Shown: piece by piece, positions 34,667-42,859 of the stretch
Layout of the letters: every line of letters begins with the position of its first letter
Numbering within the stretch: position 1 is the first letter of the stretch
NCBI GenBank assembly: GCA_008015835.1
Contig: SSGH01000018.1
Span: forward strand, 1-64,000
Direction: 5' to 3'
Length of the DNA: 64,000 bases
Source: Lysobacter sp.
GTDB taxonomy: Bacteria > Pseudomonadota > Gammaproteobacteria > Xanthomonadales > Xanthomonadaceae
Translations under genes and position numbers: made by a program
The notes under the pieces: generated by a model
What the model saw: the letters and a program-made list of their open reading frames with translations, nothing else
The model's database searches: none
What the model was told of the DNA's origin: nothing

Positions 34667-37600
34667 ATGAAAACCAGCAAGCATTCAGTAGCTTCGGCAC
34701 AGAGTTCGGCCAATTTTTCATACGTACTTACGAGAATCGTCGGGTTGGCGACGCTGACGATCTTGAGCGGCACAGCGCTCGCCGAAGATCCGCCAGAACC
34801 CGAAATCGACCGCATCATTGTCGTAGGTTCGCGCCTGCAAAGCATCGGAATGGCGACATGGAACTCCATATTCGCCTTCGATGGGCGCGGTCGCGCATTC
34901 GAACCATCCCGTGGCTCAATTGAAAATGGCGACGAAAACGCAAAGGACAAAGACAAAGATTGCAAAAGCAACGATGGACTTGGAGGCAACGGCAACGGAA
35001 CCAGCGGCAACCCGGTAGTGCTATCGACGGGCAACAAAGTCGAGGCAGAAACCGATTTCGCCTCTACGGGAGAAGCTGGACTCTTCCTGACTCGCACCTA
35101 CAACCGCGCATGGGCTGGCATCGGCATCTTCGGAAAGCACTGGCAGAGTAATTTCGACTACAAGCTGACATTCGGAACCAGCATCGTCAACGCATGCTAC
35201 CCCCGCCCCGCCGGTGGAACTTGTGGTATAGGTACAAACACCTTGATCTGGGCCCATCGACCCGATGGGCGACGAATCAAATTCCACAAAAATGCGGTCG
35301 ATGGCATTTTCTACGAAGAAAAAGCAAGTTCCGTCGCCAAAATTGTTAAGCAACCGGACAACAGCTTCGTCCTTTACGAAGAAAACGGTCGGATCGAGAT
35401 TTATTCTTCTGCGGGCTACATCTCGGAAGTCAAGAGCGAAACCGGGATCGGCTGGACGTTTCTGTATAGCGGTACGTATCCCATCAAGGTCACGCATACC
35501 TCGGGTCGATATGTTGATTTCGTCTGGACGAATGGTCAACTGACTTCCGTTCGCGACCCGGCAGGGAACTACTACGGCTACGCCTATCTCGCCAATCGTT
35601 TCGGTCCTGGGCTCCACCTGCTTTCGGCGACGGTGCGGCCGGGCACACCCAACACCACGATCGCGTATCACTACGAAAAGCCGGATCAGCTCGGCGCGTT
35701 GACGGGCAAGAGCTTCGGCGGAGTTCGCTATTCGTGGTTCGATTACAGTCCGAACGGAAGAGCAATCAGCACCGAGCATGGGAACGGACGCGATCGGTAT
35801 ACCTTCAGCTACGCCGCCAGCGGCGAAGGCGAAAAATTCACCACCGAAGTCAACCCACTCGGCAGGCAAACTGTTTACAGTTTTCGAAACGAAGCACCTG
35901 TCATCGTGGCGGGCTCACCTTCGGCTCATTGCATCGGCACCTATCGGGAATACAATCTCGACGCGAACGGCAACAACGATCTCGTCAGCGACTTCAACGG
36001 CAACATTACCGACTACGACTACAATGCAAAAGGCCAGTTATTAAAACGCATCGACGCGGTCGGCACCCCTATGGCGCGGACGACGATCTACACATGGGAC
36101 ACGACGAGCAATCGCATTGTCAGCATCATCATTGTTGGCTTGCGCCGCACCGACTACGTCTATCACACGGACAATCGAATCGCCTCAATCACCGAAACCA
36201 ACCTTAGCGCGAACGGGGTCGCCAGTCAGTCGCGGACGACCAGCTACACATACACCAAACACGCCAATGGCATGCTGGCAACTGTCGCTGTGGACGGGCC
36301 GATCGCGGGCAGCGGTGACGTCGTCGTCACCAGTTTCAACGCTTTCGGCGATGCGATTTCCGTGAGCAACAGCCTTGGTCATGCCATCGCATACTCCAAT
36401 CACAATGGATTGGGTCAGCCGGGTCGAGTAACCGGCCCGAACGGCGATATCATCGATTATTTGTTTGACGCACAAGGGCGGGTCACGACCGAGCGTCGTT
36501 GGATCAACGGCATGGCGGCGGACACGGTATACAGCTACAACGCTCAGGGTTTGCTGGCTTCGCTGACAGCACCTGATGCCGCCGTGACGAATTATGAATA
36601 CGACTCGGCTCGCCGCCTGACAAGGACATGGCGTACCGCAAACGGCACGGTGGCGGGCGGTGCAAGCAAAGAAGACCAGATCTACAGCTACGATCTGATG
36701 GGCAATCTTACGCGAGTGGACAATCGCAAGCTTGTCGGCCACTTCGAGACGCAGTGCAAGCGCTGGATGACTATTGAAGGGCAGCTCGAGTGCGTACAAG
36801 AAGAGCAAATCTGGGTCGAAGTCCCCACCATTACCCAGACCAGCTTCGTCGACTACGACGAACTCGGCCGAATTCGTGCGCGACGTGGAAACAACGGACA
36901 AAACATCCGCTATGCCCATGATGCAGCGGGCAACATCAGCGCGGTCACGGACTCGCTGAATCGAGTCACGACCCGCGCCTACGATGCGCTCGACCGCCTT
37001 ATCACCGTGACGGACTCACTGGGTGGCATCACCCGCTTCGAGTACGACGCAGGCGACCGGATCACGAAGGTGACGGACGCCAAAAACTTGAGTACGACGT
37101 ACGTCTACGACGGCTTCGGTCAACTGTGGGCGCAAAGCAGCCCGGATACCGGTACAAGCGCATTTCAATACAACGCAGCAGGCCAACGAACGACAGCCTC
37201 CCGTGCCGACGGCAGCGGCCTTTCGTATAGCTACGATGCGCTGGGGCGCTTGACGTGGTACGGCACGCCCACGCAAGGACGCAGCTTTACCTACGATTGG
37301 TGCAGCAATGGAATCGGGCGGCTGTGCGAAGCCAACTACGGTGACGGCGCTCGGCATTACGCGTACACCCCACAAGGGCAAGTCGCCATCACGCGAGACT
37401 TCACTGCAGGCTTGACGTCCGACGATTGGACTGGCTACAGCTACGACAGCGTCGGCCGCCTGACCGGAATCAGCTATCCGAGCGGCATCTCGGCGGGTTA
37501 CGCCTACAGCAATGGCAAGTTAACCACGATGACGGCAACCATCGCGGGCGCCACCCAGATTGTGGCCGGTTCGATCAACTATCACCCCTTCGGCGGCATC

Positions 37601-38959
37601 AACAACTGGACTTATGGCAACAATTTGCAGCGCTCGCAACAAATCGATCTGGATGGACGGCGGACGGCGATCCACACCGACGGGATTCAGGGTTTGTACT
37701 ACCAGTACAATGTCAATGACGAAATCACCCAAATCACCAATGGCGCCGATGCCAATCTGACCCAGACCTTTGGTTACGATGCGCTCGGGCGTTTGACCAA
37801 TGCAACAGCGCCGGGCAACACCGCCGGCTTCGGCTACGATGCGATCGGCAACCGCATCAGCCGCACCGACAATGGAGTAACGACGAGTTACGCCTACCCG
37901 AGCACGAGTCATAAACTGCAATCCGCAGTCAACCCGACTCTGGCGCGCAATTTCACGTCCAATGGCGTCGGCAATATCGATGGCTGGCATACGCCGGATG
38001 GCGTCTACGGGACGATGACCTACGATGCATACTTGCGCCCGAATCAACATACGCGCAACGGTTTTACGACAACGTATACCTTCAATGCGTTGGATCAGCG
38101 GGTGAAAAAATACTATGGTGGCGGCAATACGATTCGCTATGTTTATGCGGGCCAGAACACTTTGCTCGCGGAACGTTTCAAGCACGGGGCAACCGGCGTT
38201 TCGACGTGGTCCAATTATCTCTGGCTCGGCGGACAACCCGTCGGTCTCGTCCGCAACAACACGCTGTACTGGATTCATGCCGACCACTTGGGTCGACCGG
38301 AAATGGCGACGAACGCAAGCCAGCAACGCGTCTGGCGGGCAGCCAATTGGGCATTCAATCGCAGCGTGGTGACGGACCAGATCGGCGGACTGAACCTTGG
38401 GTTCCCCGGCCAACAATGGGATAGCGAATCGAGCCTCTGGCACAACGGGTTCCGCGATTACGAGCCGACATTGGGTCGGTACATTCAGAGCGATCCGATT
38501 GGGTTGATCGGCGGAGTGAATACGTACGGGTATGTGGGTAGCAACCCATTAAATCAAGTCGACATTCTGGGGTTGACTGCTTGCGATATTGAGGCAGCTA
38601 TGATTGCCGCGAAAAAAGTAAATCGAGATATGACTTTTGGTGATGGATTACCCGTTGCTGATCTTCCAAGATCGAACTCGCACATGCGGGGAGAAGCGAG
38701 ACTAAGAGAATTGAATCCAGATTTCGACAACAAAATTCATGTCAATGAATTTTACCTTGACGTTCTAAACGGGGGATACTTGATCGACTTGCTGAATACA
38801 GTAATTCATGAGGGCTTGCACTTCACCCGGCCAGCATCAGATCAGGTTGAAGCAAATAATTACGATCATGAATATATAGTGCCCGAAGCCGCGAGACGCA
38901 CCGGAGCAACCTTGAAAGAATTCAACAAACAAAGAAGCAAATGCGGGTGCGAGCCATGA
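34667..38959 (+). CDS. RHS-repeat protein with variable C-terminal tip (HEXXH, putative toxin)
   Basis: 1430 residues from the ATG at 34667, which has AGGCAGGATAAG upstream (a TTG at 34637 is an alternative). The N-terminus has a Sec-like signal (IVGLATLTILSGTALA, then EDPP). Next come an RHS N-terminal domain (GNKVEAETDF, FLTRTYNRAW) and many YD repeats (YDALGRL, YDSVGRLTGISYP, YDAIGNRIS). The RHS core ends with DPIGLIGGVNTYGYVGSNPL...DILGL at about 1303. The last 127 residues are AT-richer and unrelated, with HEGLH at 1381-1385 (TVIHEGLHFTRP) and later YDHEYIVPEAA, suggesting a zinc metallopeptidase toxin. The shell normally encloses the tip until release. No PAAR or VgrG is nearby. Confidence 0.88.
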   Translation: MKTSKHSVASAQSSANFSYVLTRIVGLATLTILSGTALAEDPPEPEIDRIIVVGSRLQSIGMATWNSIFAFDGRGRAFEPSRGSIENGDENAKDKDKDCKSNDGLGGNGNGTSGNPVVLSTGNKVEAETDFASTGEAGLFLTRTYNRAWAGIGIFGKHWQSNFDYKLTFGTSIVNACYPRPAGGTCGIGTNTLIWAHRPDGRRIKFHKNAVDGIFYEEKASSVAKIVKQPDNSFVLYEENGRIEIYSSAGYISEVKSETGIGWTFLYSGTYPIKVTHTSGRYVDFVWTNGQLTSVRDPAGNYYGYAYLANRFGPGLHLLSATVRPGTPNTTIAYHYEKPDQLGALTGKSFGGVRYSWFDYSPNGRAISTEHGNGRDRYTFSYAASGEGEKFTTEVNPLGRQTVYSFRNEAPVIVAGSPSAHCIGTYREYNLDANGNNDLVSDFNGNITDYDYNAKGQLLKRIDAVGTPMARTTIYTWDTTSNRIVSIIIVGLRRTDYVYHTDNRIASITETNLSANGVASQSRTTSYTYTKHANGMLATVAVDGPIAGSGDVVVTSFNAFGDAISVSNSLGHAIAYSNHNGLGQPGRVTGPNGDIIDYLFDAQGRVTTERRWINGMAADTVYSYNAQGLLASLTAPDAAVTNYEYDSARRLTRTWRTANGTVAGGASKEDQIYSYDLMGNLTRVDNRKLVGHFETQCKRWMTIEGQLECVQEEQIWVEVPTITQTSFVDYDELGRIRARRGNNGQNIRYAHDAAGNISAVTDSLNRVTTRAYDALDRLITVTDSLGGITRFEYDAGDRITKVTDAKNLSTTYVYDGFGQLWAQSSPDTGTSAFQYNAAGQRTTASRADGSGLSYSYDALGRLTWYGTPTQGRSFTYDWCSNGIGRLCEANYGDGARHYAYTPQGQVAITRDFTAGLTSDDWTGYSYDSVGRLTGISYPSGISAGYAYSNGKLTTMTATIAGATQIVAGSINYHPFGGINNWTYGNNLQRSQQIDLDGRRTAIHTDGIQGLYYQYNVNDEITQITNGADANLTQTFGYDALGRLTNATAPGNTAGFGYDAIGNRISRTDNGVTTSYAYPSTSHKLQSAVNPTLARNFTSNGVGNIDGWHTPDGVYGTMTYDAYLRPNQHTRNGFTTTYTFNALDQRVKKYYGGGNTIRYVYAGQNTLLAERFKHGATGVSTWSNYLWLGGQPVGLVRNNTLYWIHADHLGRPEMATNASQQRVWRAANWAFNRSVVTDQIGGLNLGFPGQQWDSESSLWHNGFRDYEPTLGRYIQSDPIGLIGGVNTYGYVGSNPLNQVDILGLTACDIEAAMIAAKKVNRDMTFGDGLPVADLPRSNSHMRGEARLRELNPDFDNKIHVNEFYLDVLNGGYLIDLLNTVIHEGLHFTRPASDQVEANNYDHEYIVPEAARRTGATLKEFNKQRSKCGCEP

Positions 38960-39573
38960 GAAACACATTTTTTTTTACACTTCTATTTACATCGATCCTT
39001 CCCATGCAAGTTGCAGCAGGGGAGTGTTACCTCGTCAATAAAGCCGGCATCCTAGCCGAAGACCAACCTGAAGGCTTTGGTTATGAGGCCATGTTAAAGT
39101 GGGCCAATCATGGCCATAGCATAGGAAAAGGACACGGCTGGGTCTTTGTATATCGAGACTTCCAAAGCCATGGAGGAATCGATTCCGAACAATTCGTGAA
39201 AATGACGTTCGAAATACCGGATTTCTTTGCCAAAGAGCGGAAGCCTGCATTTTATAAAATCAAAACGGGCTATATATCGGAAGGCGCATCAGGATTTATA
39301 GATCGAGGCGCTTTTTCGCGAGGCGATCAGATGAGCGGAAAAATCAGAATAAAGCCTTGGGGCAACGGCATGTTTCATGCATCGTTCGAGATTGATGCGC
39401 TCATGCACGACATGTCGAATTTGGACCCAAAACCCCCGCAATGGATCACAAAAAAAGGAGGGTGCGCCGTCCTGGAAATCGAGGAAGCGGACCTTAATTC
39501 ATGGTTAGGCAAACCGACAAAGCGCCCTTCATTTTATTTCGAGCCTCTGCGCGGCAAGCAATATCCGCTATAG
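38956..39573 (+). CDS. Exported protein overlapping the RHS gene; candidate immunity protein
   Basis: 205 residues from the ATG at 38956, which overlaps the RHS stop as ATGA. Signal peptide MRNTFFFTLLFTSILPMQVAA, then ECYLVNKAGILAED; two cysteines near the ends of the mature part (ECYL, GGCAVL) could form a disulfide. No family recognised. Direct coupling to the RHS tip, similar AT-rich codon use and a periplasmic destination are what an immunity protein for a periplasm-acting toxin would show. That role is inferred from position only. An upstream ATG at 38941 is in frame but inside the RHS end. Confidence 0.72.
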   Translation: MRNTFFFTLLFTSILPMQVAAGECYLVNKAGILAEDQPEGFGYEAMLKWANHGHSIGKGHGWVFVYRDFQSHGGIDSEQFVKMTFEIPDFFAKERKPAFYKIKTGYISEGASGFIDRGAFSRGDQMSGKIRIKPWGNGMFHASFEIDALMHDMSNLDPKPPQWITKKGGCAVLEIEEADLNSWLGKPTKRPSFYFEPLRGKQYPL

Positions 39574-39714
39574 CGCATAGAAACCAGATATTCGCCAAAC
39601 GGCATCTCAATAGATGCGACTCTGCGCAGCACAAACGGAGAGATAAAAATTATCGACAGCTTCGAAAAATGCTATGGAGCTGAATAGCCACATTTCTACA
39701 AGCGAGAAAGTGAG

Positions 39715-39990
39715 ATGAACATGCGACTGAATGGTTTGATTTGTCGATTTGGATATGCGGCAGGAATTTCTATTGCCGTATACAATGCGGTGCGCGTATC
39801 TCAGATGTACAAATCAGTTAGAGATTATGGCGCAGGGTTGACTACAGCTCACGACAGTGATGCCTATGCTGTTGCGCTACAGAATTCTCCGAGCTCAGTA
39901 GATACAAAAATATTTCTGATATTTATCGGCTTTATATTGATGCTGATTTCAGAGTACTGCTGGAACATTTTGAAAAAAGCCCCATCTTAA
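39715..39990 (+). CDS. Small two-helix membrane protein, unknown
   Basis: 91 residues with two hydrophobic segments (about 8-27, FGYAAGISIAVYNAV, and 68-84, IFLIFIGFILMLIS) separated by a polar loop. AT-rich codons like the RHS tip. A GAGAAAGTGAG stretch before the ATG gives a reasonable ribosome-binding site. No family recognised; possibly an orphan immunity gene or other RHS-locus cargo. Confidence 0.6.
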   Translation: MNMRLNGLICRFGYAAGISIAVYNAVRVSQMYKSVRDYGAGLTTAHDSDAYAVALQNSPSSVDTKIFLIFIGFILMLISEYCWNILKKAPS

Positions 39991-40041
39991 ATTCGATTTG
40001 GATTTATTCGCAGCCGACCAAACACTCACTCAAAAGAGCTT

Positions 40042-40404
40042 GTGGCTTGTATGGAAAGCACATCTCTTTCACAACCGGCGCTGGTTGAAAAAACTACTCA
40101 CGGAAAACTCTCTCACTGTATTCAGGCTACAGGCAGAATCGAATTGAGCATTGAAGAACTAAAAAGCATCCTCGAAGCAATGCCTTTGGCCCAACAAATT
40201 TTCGTTGCGATGTTTTTCGTTATTTCCACGCTTGGCGGCAATTATGTATTCATCCGCCACAACAAGCGCAGCAATCAATCGCCCGGAAAGATATGGCTCG
40301 TATATAAAAATCTGCTTGAGTTCGACCGAACGGACTGGATCTTGCTCTTGATCGTCTGCGCCGCAAGCGCTCTGTGCATCGCACTTGCACTTATGGCAGG
40401 CTGA
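40042..40404 (+). CDS. Small two-helix membrane protein, unknown
   Basis: About 120 residues from a GTG at 40042 (AAAGAGCTT upstream), or 117 from the ATG at 40051. There are two transmembrane segments, IFVAMFFVISTLGGNYVFI and WILLLIVCAASALCIALALMAG, the latter at the very C-terminus. The N-terminal third (IELSIEELKSILEAM) is amphipathic. The AT-rich composition matches the preceding small genes. No family recognised; the layout resembles other short ORFs that trail RHS toxins. Confidence 0.55.
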   Translation: MACMESTSLSQPALVEKTTHGKLSHCIQATGRIELSIEELKSILEAMPLAQQIFVAMFFVISTLGGNYVFIRHNKRSNQSPGKIWLVYKNLLEFDRTDWILLLIVCAASALCIALALMAG

Positions 40405-40504
40405 CAGCCTGCTCAGAATCGTCGCTGGCGATGGAGGGGTAAGTTACGCAGCAGATCTTGAACAGGTTCTGATATCTCTATCGCGCCAGGATATCGTTCA
40501 CTGT

Positions 40505-40598
40505 GACCTTTGCCCGATCAGCAGGATGCCCATTACTTGCGGATATTGGTCGCGAAACTCGGCGAGACCGACATCGGCGCCGCATCGCGGAATCGCCG
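40505..40598 (+). pseudogene. Decayed 3' fragment of a kdpE-like gene
   Basis: In the plus frame beginning at 40516 the translation reads DQQDAHYLRILVAKLGE. It matches the winged-helix segment HQEDTHYLRILVAKL of the KdpE-like protein at 44437-45165, with mostly synonymous base differences. The match then degrades (RQKL is missing and an indel-like change follows). Nothing of the receiver domain or the rest of the gene is present upstream. It directly abuts the 63-bp repeat at 40601. It is a relic, not a working gene. Confidence 0.65.
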
Positions 40599-40600
40599 TC

Positions 40601-40663
40601 TCAGTCGTTCAACCCCAAGGTATCGTCGGGCGTCGGCGCGTCTTCCATGTAGAGGGGCTTTTT
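40601..40663 (-). pseudogene. Detached 3' end of the 53766-type gene; left direct repeat of the potassium island
   Basis: On the minus strand this encodes KKPLYMEDAPTPDDTLGLND plus stop, identical in protein to the end of the gene at 53766-54407. The 63-bp DNA match (40601-40663 against 53766-53828) has four mismatches, all synonymous, and stops exactly at the stop codon on one side and after a T run on the other. No start or signal peptide precedes it, so it is a gene remnant or an attachment-like duplication. Confidence 0.8.
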
Positions 40664-40672
40664 GAAAAGCCC
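40655..40672. terminator. Hairpin at the inner end of the left repeat
   Basis: GGGCTTTT and AAAAGCCC form a perfect 8-bp stem with a two-base loop (as read on either strand). It straddles the boundary between the 63-bp repeat and unique DNA. The tiny loop makes it better suited to a DNA palindrome or a backup terminator than a stable RNA tetraloop. Confidence 0.4.
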
Positions 40673-40679
40673 AACCAAG

Positions 40680-40702
40680 AAAGCCGGCGCACCGCCGGCT
40701 TT
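40680..40702 (-). terminator. Rho-independent terminator of kup
   Basis: Perfect 10-bp inverted repeat AAAGCCGGCG-GTG-CGCCGGCTTT read on the minus strand, 14 bp after the kup stop codon, followed by CTTGGTTGGG with few Ts. A strong GC stem with a short T-rich tail inside the stem base supports termination. Confidence 0.75.
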
Positions 40703-40716
40703 CGTTCGAGGCGCGA

Positions 40717-42672
40717 TCAAATCTCCACCGGCGCGCCCAATTCCACCAGTCGCGTCGACGGAATTCGGAAGAAATCCGTCGCCGAGGCGGCGTTGCGGTG
40801 CATATAGCCGAACAGCTTGTCGCGCCAGAACGCCATGCCGCGTTTGTGGCGGGTGGCGACGATGGTTTCGCGGCTGGCGAAGTACGTGGTTTCCATCGGA
40901 TCGAAGCACAGCGCGCTGCAGTCGGCGGCGCGCATCAGCGCCAGCGGCACGTCGGGCGTTTCCATGAAGCCGTAGCGGACGGTAGCGCGATGGAAATCGT
41001 CGCCGATGGTCTCGATCGTCAGCCGCTGTTCCGCCGGAACATGCGGCACGGCGCGGGTCTCCACCGTCAGCAGCACATTGCGCGCGTGCAGCACTTTGTT
41101 GTGCTTGAGATTGTGCAGCAGCGCCTTGGGCACCACGCCTTTCTGCGCGACAAGGAACACGGCCGTGCCCGGCACGCGCAGCGGCGGCGCCAGCATCAGA
41201 CTCGGCAGGAACTCGTCGAGACGAATGCCGTCCTTCAGCACTTCGTTCTGCAGTAACTGCCGGCCGCGGGCCCACGTCCGCAGCATGGCGAAGAGAACCG
41301 CGCCCAGCAGCAGCGGGAACCAGGCGCCGTCCATGAACTTGACGATATTCGCGAAGAGGAACGCGACATCGACCAGAACGAACAGCGTCGCCAGCGGCCA
41401 GAACACGATGGTCGGGATATTCGCACGCTGGCGCGCGGCCACGATCAGAATGATGCTGGTGATCAGCATGGTGCCGGTCACGGACACGCCGTATGCCGTC
41501 GCGAGCGCAGTGGAACTGCCGAAGCCGAGCACGGTGGCGATGGTGACGACCATCAGCATCCAGTTGATCGACGGGATGTAAATCTGCCCGATGGTCTCGC
41601 GCGAGGTATGGCGAATCGCCATGCGCGGCAAATAGCCGAGCTGGATGGCCTGCCGCGCGACCGAATACGCGCCGCTGATCACCGCCTGCGAAGCGATCAC
41701 CGTCGCGGCGGTCGACAAAGCGATCATCGGGTACAGGGCCCACTCGGGCACGCCGATGTAGAACGGGTTTTTCACCGCGCCCGGATCGCTCAGCAACAGC
41801 GCGCCCTGGCCGAAGTAATTGATCGTCAACGCGGGCAAGACCAGGAAATTCCACGCGTATTGGATCGGACGTCGGCCGAAGTGCCCCATGTCGGCGTACA
41901 AGGCTTCGCCGCCGGTCACGGCCAGCACCACCGCGCCGAGAATGAAAATGCCGTGCCAGCCGTGTTCGATGAAGAAGCGAACGCCCCACCACGGATTCAT
42001 CGCACGCAGCACGTCGAGGTTGTCGCCGATGTTGCGTACGCCGATCGCCGCGAGCGCCAAGAACCACACCACGATGACCGGGCCGAACGCCTTGCCGACG
42101 CGGTCGGTGCCGAAGCGCTGCGTAGCGAACAGCACGATCAAGACGGCGATGGTCGTCGGCATCACCCACGCATGCAGCGCAGGCGCCGCGACCTCCAACC
42201 CTTCGACGGCGGACAGCACCGAGATCGCGGGCGTTAACACGCCGTCGCCGAAGAACAGCGCGGCGCCGAAGACGCCGAGAATGCCGACGATGTACGCGGA
42301 CTTCGACGCCGCAGGCAGCGTCCGCTGCGCTAGCGCGGTGAGCGCCATGATGCCGCCCTCGCCTTCGTTGTCGGCGCGCATGATGACGATCACGTACTTG
42401 ACCGTGATGACGATCAGCAGCGACCAGAAGATCAAGGACAGGATGCCGAGGACCGTCGCGTGATCCGGGGTCAACCCGTAATGCGGCGAAAACGCCTCTT
42501 TGATGGTGTACAGCGGACTGGTGCCGATATCGCCGAAGACGACGCCGATGGCGCCGAGCATCATCGCGCCGAAACCGGCGCGGCCGTGCGAAGAGGTCGA
42601 TGAAGACGCGGACGAGGAAGCGGGCGATGAAGCCGTGCCGTCGCCGGAAGACTGCGGGTTCGAAACGTGCAT
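40717..42672 (-). CDS. kup: Low-affinity potassium transporter Kup
   Basis: 651 residues, usual length. K+/H+ symporter of the KUP/HAK/KT family in the inner membrane. The family start [22 protein letters not shown] (about residue 40) is diagnostic; about 12 transmembrane helices follow, with blocks [34 protein letters not shown] and [13 protein letters not shown], then a cytoplasmic C-terminal domain. The first 30 residues are a Ser-rich, non-conserved extension. The ATG at 42672 (MHVSNPQ) is chosen since upstream lies the divergent promoter region. Probably under KdpE-type control (see the boxes at 42718-42771). Confidence 0.95.
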   Translation of the reverse strand: MHVSNPQSSGDGTASSPASSSASSSTSSHGRAGFGAMMLGAIGVVFGDIGTSPLYTIKEAFSPHYGLTPDHATVLGILSLIFWSLLIVITVKYVIVIMRADNEGEGGIMALTALAQRTLPAASKSAYIVGILGVFGAALFFGDGVLTPAISVLSAVEGLEVAAPALHAWVMPTTIAVLIVLFATQRFGTDRVGKAFGPVIVVWFLALAAIGVRNIGDNLDVLRAMNPWWGVRFFIEHGWHGIFILGAVVLAVTGGEALYADMGHFGRRPIQYAWNFLVLPALTINYFGQGALLLSDPGAVKNPFYIGVPEWALYPMIALSTAATVIASQAVISGAYSVARQAIQLGYLPRMAIRHTSRETIGQIYIPSINWMLMVVTIATVLGFGSSTALATAYGVSVTGTMLITSIILIVAARQRANIPTIVFWPLATLFVLVDVAFLFANIVKFMDGAWFPLLLGAVLFAMLRTWARGRQLLQNEVLKDGIRLDEFLPSLMLAPPLRVPGTAVFLVAQKGVVPKALLHNLKHNKVLHARNVLLTVETRAVPHVPAEQRLTIETIGDDFHRATVRYGFMETPDVPLALMRAADCSALCFDPMETTYFASRETIVATRHKRGMAFWRDKLFGYMHRNAASATDFFRIPSTRLVELGAPVEI

Positions 42673-42717
42673 GGGACGCGACCGATGGAACGAAGGCGCG
42701 CATTCTCCGGTCGCGAC

Positions 42718-42771
42718 GCGTAAACGCGGAACGCCGCATCCGCGCGAGCAGCGTAAATTTCGCGTAAATTT
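42718..42771. promoter_or_regulatory. Putative KdpE operator, kup / kdpD' divergent promoter
   Basis: Direct repeats GCGTAAATTT at 42751 and 42762 are exactly 11 bp apart, and a third copy, GCGTAAAC, lies at 42718, 33 bp (3 x 11) to the left. OmpR/KdpE-family regulators bind direct repeats with one-turn phasing. On the kup strand they read AAATTTACGC, recalling the T-rich TTTAYA half-sites of the E. coli kdp box. The same motif is found upstream of kdpF. Position is about 80-100 bp before kup and 90-140 bp before the kinase gene. Confidence 0.6.
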
Positions 42772-42859
42772 TCGCGGCAACCGATCGGTTTCGCCGGTTC
42801 GTTCGCGATCCGCGGCGCGGGCCGCGCCCGAATTCGATGCGAGCGTGCAGAATAGCCCG

